Assembly (NCBI RefSeq): GCF_003148885.1
Contig: NZ_QGHD01000018.1
Coordinates: forward strand, 1 to 47,686
Direction: 5' to 3'
DNA length: 47,686 nt
Source: Hallerella porci
Lineage (GTDB): Bacteria > Fibrobacterota > Fibrobacteria > Fibrobacterales > Fibrobacteraceae
The notes below the pieces were generated by a model. The model did no database searches. It was not told where the DNA came from and saw only the letters and a list, made by a program, of their open reading frames with translations. The position numbers and the translations under genes were made by a program. Positions 21,241 to 30,208 of the stretch are shown piece after piece. Numbering within the stretch: position 1 is the first letter of the stretch; the number at the start of each line of letters is the position of its first letter.

Positions 21241-23473
21241 AAAAATTCTTCTTGTCGGATGTCTCATCGGCTCGGCTTGGTGCGCGACAGATTCTGCGCA
21301 AGCGCTTATTCCTGGCTATGACTTTCAAAATAAAGTTATCCGATATGAACGCAACAAGAAGAATTGCGATTCTCTTTCGACGGGACTTGACAAAGAATTT
21401 GCATGCGCTGCAGCCGCTTACTATAACGGCGAATTTGCAAAATCACTTTCCCAATATCAAAAACTCATCGGCAAAGATTCGAGTTTAGACAAAAGCATTC
21501 TTTCGCGAATTGCTCGCTCTCAATTCGAAGAAAAAGAATTTGCCAAAGCCCGCAAGACTTTGTCCACGGGAGATTCTCGTTTTCAAAATGACGCCGAATG
21601 GAAAGAATTTGCAGACCGCATCCGTTTGGATTTGACACTCGAAGATCCGAATATTAAACCAAAAGCGAAAGCAGATTCCATCGACATTTTTTTGAAGAAT
21701 TATGGCAACGATCCTCGCGTTCCTCTTTTGCGTTATAAAAAAGGAACTCTCCTCGAAAAAGCGAAATGGTATAAAGCGGCGAAGAACGCTTACCTTTACG
21801 TCATCGCGCATCCGTCGGAATACGGAGACGCAGCGTGGAAAGCCTTGCGCCGCATCCGTTCGGAATCGATTAACGAAACCCTCGACGAAAAAATCACTTA
21901 TTCCGGAAAACTTTGCAGCAAAGGTTTTCACGAAGAATGCATCGCCCTAATTGATTCCATTTTCGTCATCGATCAGGCGAAGGCACCTGCCCGCGATACA
22001 ACGAAAAAGCCAAAGCTCAAAACGAGCGAAGATTCGTTGAATTTTAAATTGCCGCCGAGCACGATTACATTAAAAAATCGCATTTCTCTTTGGGAAAATC
22101 GAGCCGCTGCGTATAAAAATTTGAAGAAAGATTCCGCGGCCATTTCCGCTTACGAATTTTTAACCGATAGCGTCGAAGCCCGCGCGAACTGGCTGCAATC
22201 GCTGATTCGCCTTTACCGCGCAAACGGTATGGATTCTCTCGCTGCAAAAATCGATGATTTATTCCAAACAAAATTCCGTTTCACTTTACAAAATGCGAAT
22301 AACATTTGGGTGCGCGCTTTTGAATTGGAACAAGCCGGAAAATTTGACGAAGCCATCGCCAGCTATGATTCGCTTTCTAATCCGCGTTTTAAAAACAGCA
22401 ACAAAGTCAAATGGGTTTCTTTCCGCATCGCACTTTGTTATTTGAAACAAAATAAAATTGATTCGGCGATTGCCGCATTCCAAAAAGCGAAAAGCGAAGA
22501 TTTCTTGTGGAGTTCAAGCGGCGCACGGATGTTCCTCGGAAACATTTACCTTGCACAAGGAAAACTCGAAGAAGCGAAAGCCGAATATCTCGATTGCATT
22601 AAAGATTTCCCTGTCGGCTATTACGCTCACCGTTCCCGCATAAAACTCGTCGAAAATAAATTGCTCGATTCTGCAGCCGTTCCTTGGCTTGCGCCGCAAG
22701 ATATTTCGGACTCGGCAACTCTTGCGTGGATTCGTTCCATTCAAAATGGTTCCGCCGATTCTTCGCATAGCATTGGCCGTTACAACATGGTGAAACGCCT
22801 TTTGGATTTAGGCTTTGCCGAAGAAGCATTTGACCTTTTCACCTTTGCGAAAAAGAAAAATAGCGGGCGCTTGGATTTCTTGTATTCTTACGGTTCTCTT
22901 TTCCAAACTTACGGAGAACTCATCCCCGGTTACGCACTCGCTAGAAATTTTCAAAATGCAATTCCGCGGGCTTATCTCGGCGAAGCGCCGCGCAGCGTGA
23001 TGAAATTTTTATACCCGAAACCATTTGAAGATAAAGTTCTCGCCGCGGCAGATACATCCATCGATCCGTTATTTGTTTACAGCGTGATGCGTCAAGAATC
23101 GACCTTTAATTATCTCATTACAAGTCCCGCCAATGCGTGCGGACTTTTGCAAATTATTCCGCCGACCGCAAAAAAATTAGCAGCCGCCGAAGGCATTCAA
23201 AACTTTTCGCAGAATTTACTTTACAATCCTTATATGAATATTCGCCTCGGCGTGCGTTATTTAAAAGATCTTCTCGTCGAATACGAAAATGATCCGATGT
23301 ATGTTCTCGCCAATTACAATGCAGGGCCGCGTCCCGCCAAGCGTTGGCAAGCCGCCGGCAAAGAAATGACTTGGGATTTACGCGCCGAAGAAATCAGCTA
23401 TTGGGAAACGCGCGATTACGTAAAACGCTGCATCGGCAATTATTGGGTTTATTCCGAAGTCTGGGCACGTTAA
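21233..23473 (+). CDS. Soluble lytic murein transglycosylase-like protein (SLT domain)
   Basis: The 746-residue periplasmic enzyme has a signal peptide (MLKKILLVGCLIGSAWC). A long helical superhelix with TPR-like pairs (about 60-590) resembles the doughnut domain of Slt70. The C-terminal SLT catalytic domain (about 605-740) has the catalytic Glu at about 622 (VMRQESTFN), followed by ANACGLLQIIPPTAKKLA and VLANYNAGP. It cleaves the MurNAc-GlcNAc bond of peptidoglycan with formation of the 1,6-anhydro end. The family usually has GLMQLMP where this protein has GLLQIIP. It is longer than Slt70 (about 640), with an extended TPR region. The 8-nt overlap with ptsI suggests translational coupling. 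Confidence 0.92.
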   Translation: MLKKILLVGCLIGSAWCATDSAQALIPGYDFQNKVIRYERNKKNCDSLSTGLDKEFACAAAAYYNGEFAKSLSQYQKLIGKDSSLDKSILSRIARSQFEEKEFAKARKTLSTGDSRFQNDAEWKEFADRIRLDLTLEDPNIKPKAKADSIDIFLKNYGNDPRVPLLRYKKGTLLEKAKWYKAAKNAYLYVIAHPSEYGDAAWKALRRIRSESINETLDEKITYSGKLCSKGFHEECIALIDSIFVIDQAKAPARDTTKKPKLKTSEDSLNFKLPPSTITLKNRISLWENRAAAYKNLKKDSAAISAYEFLTDSVEARANWLQSLIRLYRANGMDSLAAKIDDLFQTKFRFTLQNANNIWVRAFELEQAGKFDEAIASYDSLSNPRFKNSNKVKWVSFRIALCYLKQNKIDSAIAAFQKAKSEDFLWSSSGARMFLGNIYLAQGKLEEAKAEYLDCIKDFPVGYYAHRSRIKLVENKLLDSAAVPWLAPQDISDSATLAWIRSIQNGSADSSHSIGRYNMVKRLLDLGFAEEAFDLFTFAKKKNSGRLDFLYSYGSLFQTYGELIPGYALARNFQNAIPRAYLGEAPRSVMKFLYPKPFEDKVLAAADTSIDPLFVYSVMRQESTFNYLITSPANACGLLQIIPPTAKKLAAAEGIQNFSQNLLYNPYMNIRLGVRYLKDLLVEYENDPMYVLANYNAGPRPAKRWQAAGKEMTWDLRAEEISYWETRDYVKRCIGNYWVYSEVWAR

Positions 23474-24343
23474 ATGCTGTTCTTCATTTTAACCCTCGGC
23501 GCTGCCGTTTGCTTTGCCTTTGGCAATGTGCTTTCCAAATCCGGCGTCGCCAAGTCCGGAGAAAAAGCCGACATTCATCATCCTTTCAAATTTATTCTCA
23601 GCTTTCTTACTTCGAAACGTTGGTGGACAGGATTTTTACTTTCGGCGTGCGGAAACGCAGGCAATTACACGGCGATGGCTTTATACAATTTAAGCCTTGT
23701 CAAACCAATTTCTGCGCTCAATCCCGTTCTCACCGCAATCTTCGGCAGAATCTTTTTGAAAGAGCCCATCAACCGTCGCGTCATCGCGGCTATCGTCTTC
23801 GTTCTTTGCGGGCTTCTTTTTGCATCCGCAGAAGTGGGCGAAAAAGCGGGCACGCAAAATATTCCTGCGCTTTGGATTTTCTTTTTTATTCTTCTTGCCT
23901 TTGCATTTACAAGCCATTTTATTTTTCACCGCGATGAAGTCAGCGATTCACTCGTCATGGGAACTTGCTACGGACTTTCCGATGTGATTTATAAAAGTTT
24001 AGCGATTGATGCGACAGCCAAAGGCATTGAACTTTCTGCAAATGAACTCGCGTATTGGCTTTCGGACATTCGCGTTTGGGCGTTTGCTGTAACCTATCTC
24101 ACCGCATTTGTTTTTACGCAAGTTGCATTTTCTCGCGGGCGCGCACTTTTTGTGATTCCCTTTAGCGCAGCCATCGGCGCGGTCGTTCCCATTCTTGCGG
24201 GTGCACTCATTTTTGCAGAGCCTTTCCCACCGATGAAAATCGTAAGCATCGCGATGGTCATTTTAGGTTCTAGTTTATTCATCGCAAGTCCGCGGCAAAT
24301 GCTTCGGAAAACATTCAAAAGGAATTCTCATGCAAACAAATGA
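23474..24343 (+). CDS. EamA/DMT-family transporter
   Basis: This 289-residue inner-membrane protein has about ten TM helices in two EamA repeats, each closing with a conserved segment (PVLTAIFGRIFLKEPIN in the first half; VVPILAGALIFAEPFPPMKI in the second). Drug/metabolite-transporter members export amino acids, nucleotides or other small metabolites; the substrate cannot be read from sequence. The start follows the upstream stop directly (TAAATG). The 3' end overlaps prmA by 14 nt. Confidence 0.88.
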   Translation: MLFFILTLGAAVCFAFGNVLSKSGVAKSGEKADIHHPFKFILSFLTSKRWWTGFLLSACGNAGNYTAMALYNLSLVKPISALNPVLTAIFGRIFLKEPINRRVIAAIVFVLCGLLFASAEVGEKAGTQNIPALWIFFFILLAFAFTSHFIFHRDEVSDSLVMGTCYGLSDVIYKSLAIDATAKGIELSANELAYWLSDIRVWAFAVTYLTAFVFTQVAFSRGRALFVIPFSAAIGAVVPILAGALIFAEPFPPMKIVSIAMVILGSSLFIASPRQMLRKTFKRNSHANK

Positions 24344-25175
24344 TGTTTGGTTTAAAGCAACCGGTCATTGCAAACCCGAAGATTATGAACTGGCGACTTA
24401 TTTTTTAATGGAAGCCGGCGTCGGCGCATTAGAAGAATTAGAAACATCCACCGCTGAGCGCACCGATTTTTGCTTTTACACCGGCGAAAAAAATGCCCGC
24501 GATGCAATCGTCAAAAAATTTCCCGAATATCATTTCACCCCCGAAGACGAAGAAGCTAAAGATTGGGATCGCTGGTGGCGAGACCGCGCAACTCCCGTCC
24601 ACGTTTCCCATCGCGTTTGGGTACGTCCGCCTTGGGTTGAATTTACTCCGCCCGAATCCGACGCCATTCTTCTCGTTCTCGAAGCGAAAAGCGCTTTTGG
24701 TACAGGCGATCACGCAACCACAGCGCTCATCTCGGGCATGATGGAATCGCTCGATTTGAAAAATAAAACCGTTCTCGACATCGGCACCGGAACCGGAATT
24801 CTTTCGATGATTGCGGATAAACTCGGCGCAAAAAAAGTCATCGGAACCGAAATTGATTTGCTCGCACTTCCTTGCATTGCGGAAAATTTTAAGCAGAATC
24901 ACTGCGAAAATTCGCGGGCAGTTTTCGGCTTTTTGGACACATTCCAAGACGATGCTCGCTTCGATGCAATCGTCTGCAATATGATTCGCACCGAATTTTG
25001 GCCGATGAAAAAAGACGTCGAACGCATGCTCAAAAAAGGCGGGCATTTCCTTTTAACCGGTCAACTTACCGCTGAGAAAAATTACGTTCTCGATTGGTTC
25101 CAAGAAGCGGGCTTTAAAACTCTCCGCGAAGAAACCCGCGACGAATGGTGGTGCGTTGACGCTATCCGCGAATAA
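24330..25175 (+). CDS. prmA: Ribosomal protein L11 methyltransferase
   Basis: This SAM-dependent enzyme methylates ribosomal protein L11. Its 281 residues have the PrmA plan: an N-terminal substrate domain, a linker, and the Rossmann methyltransferase domain with AFGTGDHATT (the GTG(X)H motif), motif I DIGTGTGILSMIA and motif IV ICNMIRTEFWP (NIL/NPPY-like). Motif IV reads CNMI rather than the usual ANIL, a mild deviation. The RBS AAGGA lies 6 nt before ATG 24330, inside the 3' end of the EamA gene. hemE follows 3 bp after the stop. Confidence 0.88.
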   Translation: MQTNDVWFKATGHCKPEDYELATYFLMEAGVGALEELETSTAERTDFCFYTGEKNARDAIVKKFPEYHFTPEDEEAKDWDRWWRDRATPVHVSHRVWVRPPWVEFTPPESDAILLVLEAKSAFGTGDHATTALISGMMESLDLKNKTVLDIGTGTGILSMIADKLGAKKVIGTEIDLLALPCIAENFKQNHCENSRAVFGFLDTFQDDARFDAIVCNMIRTEFWPMKKDVERMLKKGGHFLLTGQLTAEKNYVLDWFQEAGFKTLREETRDEWWCVDAIRE

Positions 25176-25178
25176 AAA

Positions 25179-26195
25179 ATGGAAACTCTCTTTGTCAAAA
25201 GTGCCCTCGGCAAGACGACCGAAAAACCAGTTTGGATGATGCGCCAAGCGGGACGTTACTTGCCCGAATACCGCGAACTGCGCAGTCGCTTTCCAGACTT
25301 TCTTTCCTTTGTCCGCGATGCCGATGCCGCCGCCGAAGCGACTCTTCAGCCGACAAATCATTTTGACATCGACGCAGCAATTCTCTTCAGCGATATTCTC
25401 GTAACGCTGCCGTATATGGGATTTGATTTGCGCTTTGAATCGGGAAAAGGTCCGATGATTGCAAATCCTTTCCGCAGCGCAAAAGAAATTTCTCAATTAA
25501 AAAACGTTTACTTAGACCGCGATTTAATTTACACGAAAAATGCACTGCAAAAAGTTCGAAGAAAATTATCCGAAGAAAAATCGCTTCTCGGTTTTGTCGG
25601 CGGTCCGCTGACGATTGCTTCTTACGCCATCGAAGGCGGCACATCAAAAACTTTACAGCAAACAAAAACTCTTTTTTACCAAGACCCCGAAGCTTATTCT
25701 GCGTTGCTTTCTCACATTGCAAAAATCACGGGCGAATATCTCGTAAAGCAAGCGGAATGGGGCGCAGACGCGCTCGTCATCATGGATTCGTGGGCCGGAA
25801 ATTTATCGTTACGCGATTATCAGCAAATGGCGAAACCCTTTACCGAAATCGTCATTCAAAAAGTCCGCGAAAATTCAAACGCTCCGATTATTCATTATGC
25901 AAACGGAGCAGCGCATCTCATTTCTGCTTTTGCAAATCTCTCGGTCAATGTCATCGGAGTCGATCACCGTTCCGAACTTTCGGATTTATTGACTGCGTAT
26001 CCGCAGAAAATTTTCCAAGGCAATTTAGATCAAGCGTTATTGTTTGCGCGCCCCGAAATTATTTGCGCCCGCACCCAAGAAATTTTAGAGCTCACAAAAA
26101 ATCGCCCGCACATCATGAATCTCGGGCACGGCATTCTTCCCGAGACGCCGATTGCAGGCGTTCAAGCTTTTGTAAAAACGGTTCGCGGAATTTAA
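25179..26195 (+). CDS. hemE: Uroporphyrinogen decarboxylase
   Basis: The cytosolic homodimeric enzyme converts uroporphyrinogen III to coproporphyrinogen III in haem synthesis. The 338 residues begin with the diagnostic PVWMMRQAGRYLPEYRELR, whose Arg residues bind substrate carboxylates, followed by AILFSDILVTLPYMG with the catalytic Asp, GFVGGPLTIASY, and the end MNLGHGILPETPIAGVQAFV. Length is normal (about 340-355). It is last in the long plus-strand run starting at 12762, and its stop overlaps the converging RgpF-like gene by 4 bp, with no terminator visible between them. Confidence 0.95.
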   Translation: METLFVKSALGKTTEKPVWMMRQAGRYLPEYRELRSRFPDFLSFVRDADAAAEATLQPTNHFDIDAAILFSDILVTLPYMGFDLRFESGKGPMIANPFRSAKEISQLKNVYLDRDLIYTKNALQKVRRKLSEEKSLLGFVGGPLTIASYAIEGGTSKTLQQTKTLFYQDPEAYSALLSHIAKITGEYLVKQAEWGADALVIMDSWAGNLSLRDYQQMAKPFTEIVIQKVRENSNAPIIHYANGAAHLISAFANLSVNVIGVDHRSELSDLLTAYPQKIFQGNLDQALLFARPEIICARTQEILELTKNRPHIMNLGHGILPETPIAGVQAFVKTVRGI

Positions 26196-27076
26196 GCGCT
26201 TTTGCGTTTCGCTTTCCACGCCGACAAAATCCAGCGGAATTTATAATACGCAAAGCGGAGAGAATCCGCCAAGCGATCGCGGGAATTTTTCGGCGGCTCC
26301 TCGAGCCATTTTAAATCAAAGTCTTGATCCGGCGCACCTTTTTCTCGAATCCAACGCGGATAATCGAGCATTAACGCTTCGCCTGCTTGATTATCCCAAA
26401 AGAAATAAGCTTCGCCACGCGTCCAACGCTTTTGCAAAAATTTTCGTTTTACAAATCCATGTTTTTCTGCAATCAAATCCGGATACGAAAAAAGCACTGG
26501 TTTCGGCGTATGAATCAACGCTTGCAGAGAAAGCCCCGCTTGACGCAGCGCAACGCTCGAACCGATTTCCATCCGATTCACGGTATCGTAAAAATTTTTT
26601 CCTTCTTCTTCGTGCAAAAGCCGTTCGCAAAATGGTTTAATCGCTGACGGTTTTAAATACAAGAAGAATGATTGCAAATGCGGCGCCACTTCCGAATTTT
26701 CCGTTAACGAAATCATGTCAGCAGACATTTCTTCGGCAGCGCTGAAAATTTTGACAAATCGATTTTGAAAATAAATTACCGAATCGTTAATGAGAACCAA
26801 ACGTTCCCATTCTTCGCGGCGGAACTGCGCCGTATATGTCAAATAACGACGCCACATTCCGAAATCGTAGCCGTGATTTTCGGTAAAGAAAAGTTCGATA
26901 TGATGTGAATCCAAAAACGCATGCGACGATGCGTCTAAATCTCGCCCGTTCGTCAAATAGACAACAGAAAATCCCGTTTGACAAAGACCTTCTAATGCAT
27001 ATCGGATGTAACCGGGCAGAGATTCTCCAGTTTGAAAAGAAGCGTAAAGAACTTTTTTCAGGCTAGTTCCGCTCAT
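26192..27076 (-). CDS. RgpF-like polysaccharide biosynthesis protein
   Basis: The 294-residue protein resembles the RgpF family (rhamnan/O-antigen assembly; glycosyltransferase-related fold). Family-like segments are the start LKKVLYASFQTGESLPGYI, TENHGYDFGMWRRYL (family 'ENxGyDfgaw'), ERLVLINDSVIYF ('NDS' motif), and APHLQSFFLYLKPSAI. It probably adds or positions sugars in cell-surface glycan synthesis. The C-terminal 80 residues are rich in Arg, Lys and aromatics and may sit on the membrane. The start lies 3 bp after the rnr stop, so it is co-transcribed with RNase R. No other glycan genes are adjacent. Confidence 0.75.
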   Translation of the reverse strand: MSGTSLKKVLYASFQTGESLPGYIRYALEGLCQTGFSVVYLTNGRDLDASSHAFLDSHHIELFFTENHGYDFGMWRRYLTYTAQFRREEWERLVLINDSVIYFQNRFVKIFSAAEEMSADMISLTENSEVAPHLQSFFLYLKPSAIKPFCERLLHEEEGKNFYDTVNRMEIGSSVALRQAGLSLQALIHTPKPVLFSYPDLIAEKHGFVKRKFLQKRWTRGEAYFFWDNQAGEALMLDYPRWIREKGAPDQDFDLKWLEEPPKNSRDRLADSLRFAYYKFRWILSAWKAKRKSA

Positions 27077-27079
27077 CGT

Positions 27080-29425
27080 TTATCGCTTTTTCGAATTGAT
27101 GCGTCCGGAGTCGCGACGAGAATTTCCAAACGAAGATTTCTTTTTCCGGGCAAATTTTTTCCCGCGAGAATTTTTACGTTCTCCGTCCTCTTCGCGGAAA
27201 TTTTTTCCGCTGCTCTTTCCGCGTGTGCTGCGACCACGTCCGTATTCTGCGCGTTCCGATTTCCGCTTGTTCGCTTTGCGATCTGCGCCATACGATTCAC
27301 GGATTTTGCGACGTTCACTCGGGCGAATCGATTCGTATTCACTTTCATCGGGCTGCGTCACAAGTCCTAATTCTTCGGCGGCTTCGGCGCGGTCTTTTTC
27401 CATCATCTTCGAAGTCCGTCCATCCGAAATCTTTTCGAGAATGGCAAAATCGGCTTCTCCGCGGACAGGATTTGCGCGTAAAAGTCTCACGCGCACTTTA
27501 TCGCCGCGCGCAAAAGTTTTGCTGCTGCGTTTTCCGCAAACGATTCCTTTGTCTGGATTAAAGACGTAATAGTCCGAGCCTGCAATATCGCGGAAACGTA
27601 CAAGGCCTTCGGCTTGCGGGTCATCAACGCCCACATAAATGCCCCATTCTTGCACGCCGGTGACAGTCGCTTCAAATTCTTCGCCCAAGTGTTTCCGCAA
27701 AAGCCAAGTCGCACAAACTTTGAGCGACATGCGTTCGGTCTTTTGATTCTTCACTTCGTTCGCAGAAATTTCGGAGCAGACAGCAACCACATCCCACGCG
27801 CGTTTTGCATCGGTTTCATCCGGCGTTTTACGCGAAAGTTCGCGGTGACACCAAAGGTCGGCATAACGCCGAATCGGACTTGTAAAGTGCGCGTAATCTT
27901 GCCAATTCAACGCAAAGTGTCCAAAGCAGTTGCTATCGTAATGCGCTTTCTGCATACTGCGCAAAATTCGCATCACAATTTCATCATCGCCTTTCGCACG
28001 TTCTACCAAATGCTGATACAATTTGAAAATTTCCGGATTCAAATTCGTATCACCGCGGCGCGGTTTACCGAGTTCACGAAGAGAAATCGGACTATCCTTA
28101 AACAAATCCGGCATCTGGTAATAAAGTTCCATAATGTCTTTTGTATCAGGAGCTTCATGAATACGATAAACGCCTTGTAAATGTCTGCGCTGGAGTTCTT
28201 GGGCGCAGCATTTATTGGCGATCAACATGCATTCTTCAATCCAATGATCCGATTCATTTTCTTCGCGCGGAACGATTTTTTCTGGTTCTCCATTTGCATC
28301 AAATTTACAACCGAGTTCGGTGCTGCCGAGTTCCAAGATGCCCGTTTTTTTGCGGTTAGCGCGCAAAAGGTCTGCGACTTCTTGAAGAGCTTTTACATGT
28401 TCATCGCCCGCTTCCAAACGGCGAACGGCTTCGGCATACGTAATGCCCGCAGTGATGTTGACCAAACTCTTTTTGAATTCAAACGATTCCACATTTGCAT
28501 CTTTATCGAGTTCCATCATGCAGCTGAACGCTAAGCGGTCAACGCCTTGATGCAATGAACAGAGATCGCTCGAAAGACGATCGGGAAGCATCGGCACAGC
28601 CGTCCACGGCAAATACTGCGTAAAGCTACGCGTAAGCGCTTCGTCATCGAGTTCGCTGCCTTCGGGCACATAATGACTCACATCGGCGATATGCACGCCT
28701 AAGTGGAATCCGCCATCGGGACGCTTTTCCACCGAGATAGCATCGTCATGATCCATTGCTCCATCAGGGTCCACGCAAAGGATGTAAAGATTCCGCATAT
28801 CCACGCGGCCATCTTTCAAATCAGCTTCGGTCGGTTCCTTTTCACTGTTCACAAAATCCATAATCGCATCCGAGAATTTCGCCGGAAGCGATGCGTCTTT
28901 CATAAACTGTTCCGTCACTTCTTTCCAAGTGAGATCGCCTTCCATCGCCGAATGGTCAACTTTGGCGAGCATTGAATGTTTGAGTTTCGGATGCGGATAA
29001 AGTGTAAACGCAATCGTATCGCCATCTTTTCCAGGAGCTATACTGCGATGCGCCATCGGATAAACTTTTCCGGTTTCGACTTCGGTGACCTTCCACCAAT
29101 CATTTCCATCGGGCGAAAGAACGCCGCGATGCACACGACTTTCGTCATCGTCGTAAGTTGCCTTGCGACGACTCGTTGCAGCCGGTCTCCGGTTGTCTTC
29201 TTCGAAATCTTCATCTTCTTCAAACTTCGGTTTTCCTGTTCCCGGAGTATACTGCTTATTGCTAGTGCGGGCGAGAGATCCTTCGCTCACCATTTCGGCA
29301 AGCAACTGCTTAAAAGCGAGTTTCTTGTGTTTTGTAATGCCCATCGCACGACGTAACTGACTGCCAACCATCGGTTCATCGCGTACAACGGCGATAATCT
29401 GTTCTTTAGTGGGCAAATTTTCCAT
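27080..29425 (-). CDS. rnr: Ribonuclease R
   Basis: This 781-residue 3'-5' exoribonuclease degrades structured RNA. Domains: an N-terminal winged-helix and cold-shock OB region (about 1-215), the RNB catalytic domain (about 220-560), an S1 domain (about 605-690), then a strongly basic low-complexity tail of about 80 residues (KRKSERAEYGRGRSTRGKSS and onward). The four catalytic Asp are present with the right spacing in VDPDGAMDHDDAIS (positions 2, 8, 10 and 11 of this motif). ATG 29425 has AGGAG 8 nt upstream. The tail resembles the Lys/Arg-rich end of other RNase R enzymes that aids RNA or ribosome binding, but is unusually rich in Ser, Gly and Arg. Confidence 0.95.
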   Translation of the reverse strand: MENLPTKEQIIAVVRDEPMVGSQLRRAMGITKHKKLAFKQLLAEMVSEGSLARTSNKQYTPGTGKPKFEEDEDFEEDNRRPAATSRRKATYDDDESRVHRGVLSPDGNDWWKVTEVETGKVYPMAHRSIAPGKDGDTIAFTLYPHPKLKHSMLAKVDHSAMEGDLTWKEVTEQFMKDASLPAKFSDAIMDFVNSEKEPTEADLKDGRVDMRNLYILCVDPDGAMDHDDAISVEKRPDGGFHLGVHIADVSHYVPEGSELDDEALTRSFTQYLPWTAVPMLPDRLSSDLCSLHQGVDRLAFSCMMELDKDANVESFEFKKSLVNITAGITYAEAVRRLEAGDEHVKALQEVADLLRANRKKTGILELGSTELGCKFDANGEPEKIVPREENESDHWIEECMLIANKCCAQELQRRHLQGVYRIHEAPDTKDIMELYYQMPDLFKDSPISLRELGKPRRGDTNLNPEIFKLYQHLVERAKGDDEIVMRILRSMQKAHYDSNCFGHFALNWQDYAHFTSPIRRYADLWCHRELSRKTPDETDAKRAWDVVAVCSEISANEVKNQKTERMSLKVCATWLLRKHLGEEFEATVTGVQEWGIYVGVDDPQAEGLVRFRDIAGSDYYVFNPDKGIVCGKRSSKTFARGDKVRVRLLRANPVRGEADFAILEKISDGRTSKMMEKDRAEAAEELGLVTQPDESEYESIRPSERRKIRESYGADRKANKRKSERAEYGRGRSTRGKSSGKNFREEDGERKNSRGKKFARKKKSSFGNSRRDSGRINSKKR

Positions 29426-29465
29426 AACAACGTCTCCTACTTACATTTAGAAAATATGAAAAATT

Positions 29466-29560
29466 TTGACAAAAAGGAAAATTTTCCATTTTTTGTTTTT
29501 GCGGGCTTTTTCATTTTCTTTGGAAAAAGAGTATCCGAAAAACTTGCAAAATTCTATTTT
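29466..29560 (+). promoter_or_regulatory. Palindrome and promoter-like elements upstream of the aldolase gene
   Basis: TTGACA (29466-29471) is followed directly by the perfect 12-bp palindrome GGAAAATTTTCC (29476-29487), in the position of a -35 to -10 spacer. Nearer the gene, TATTTT (29555-29560) is followed by 6 nt (CATTGT) and the ATG at 29567, with no Shine-Dalgarno sequence. The second arrangement matches the leaderless pattern seen at other operon heads; the palindrome could be an operator. Confidence 0.4.
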
Positions 29561-29566
29561 CATTGT

Positions 29567-30208
29567 ATGCAAAAATTTTTGAATTTTTTACACGATGTTC
29601 CTGTCGTAGGAATTCTCCGCGACATTCCTCAAGGCGCCGAAGAAGCTTGCGCCAAAACCGCTGCCCAGTGCGGCCTCAAAGCAATTGAAGTCACGATGAA
29701 CACAAGCGCCGCTGCCGAAATCATCGCCAAGCTCAAAGCCTGTGCAAAGCCTTACGGCATTCAAGTGGGCGCAGGCACAGTTCGCAATCTCAAAGATTTA
29801 AAAATCGCACTGAACGCGGGCGCAGAATTTATCGTCTCGCCCAATACCGTCGAAGCCGTAATCAAAAAATGCGTCGAAGAAAATATTCCCGATATTCCAG
29901 GCGCGCTTTCTCCGACCGAAGTGCAAAACGCATTTGATTGGGGCGCAACCTGCGTGAAAATTTTCCCCGTCGGAAATGTCGGCGGACCTTCTTACATCAA
30001 AGCGCTGCGCGGACCTTTCCGCGATATTCCGCTTCTCGCATGCGGTGGCGTTTCAACCGATAATGTCGCCGATTATTTTAAAAGTGGCGTAAACCTCGTC
30101 GCCTTTGGCGCAAGCATTTTTAAGCCCGCGCTGATGCAAGCAAACGATTGGGAAACGATTGGCAAAAATTTGTCAGCGTTTTTAGAAAAAGTCAAAGCGT
30201 GCGTTTAA
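29567..30208 (+). CDS. eda: 2-keto-3-deoxy-6-phosphogluconate / 4-hydroxy-2-oxoglutarate aldolase
   Basis: This class I aldolase splits KDPG into pyruvate and glyceraldehyde-3-phosphate. Its 213 residues show the catalytic Glu at about 41 (AIEVTMNTSAAA), GAGTVRNL, and the Schiff-base Lys at 131 (TCVKIFPVGNVGG); ACGGVSTDN closes the phosphate site. An open frame extends upstream to 29456, but those 37 residues are Phe/Lys-rich and unlike the family, which starts at MQKFLNFLHDVPVVGILR, so ATG 29567 is used. No edd or gluconate genes are near, so the role could be hexuronate catabolism or hydroxy-oxoglutarate turnover. The stop overlaps the converging mqnA stop by 4 bp. Confidence 0.9.
   Translation: MQKFLNFLHDVPVVGILRDIPQGAEEACAKTAAQCGLKAIEVTMNTSAAAEIIAKLKACAKPYGIQVGAGTVRNLKDLKIALNAGAEFIVSPNTVEAVIKKCVEENIPDIPGALSPTEVQNAFDWGATCVKIFPVGNVGGPSYIKALRGPFRDIPLLACGGVSTDNVADYFKSGVNLVAFGASIFKPALMQANDWETIGKNLSAFLEKVKACV

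Noticed and set aside
27614-28180. 188-codon plus-strand frame opposite rnr
   Set aside because: Antisense to the RNB catalytic domain of RNase R; no independent features.
29456-29566. N-terminal extension of the KDPG aldolase
   Set aside because: The 37 residues are Phe/Lys-rich and outside the family fold; a normal start with a -10 box 6 nt upstream exists at 29567.
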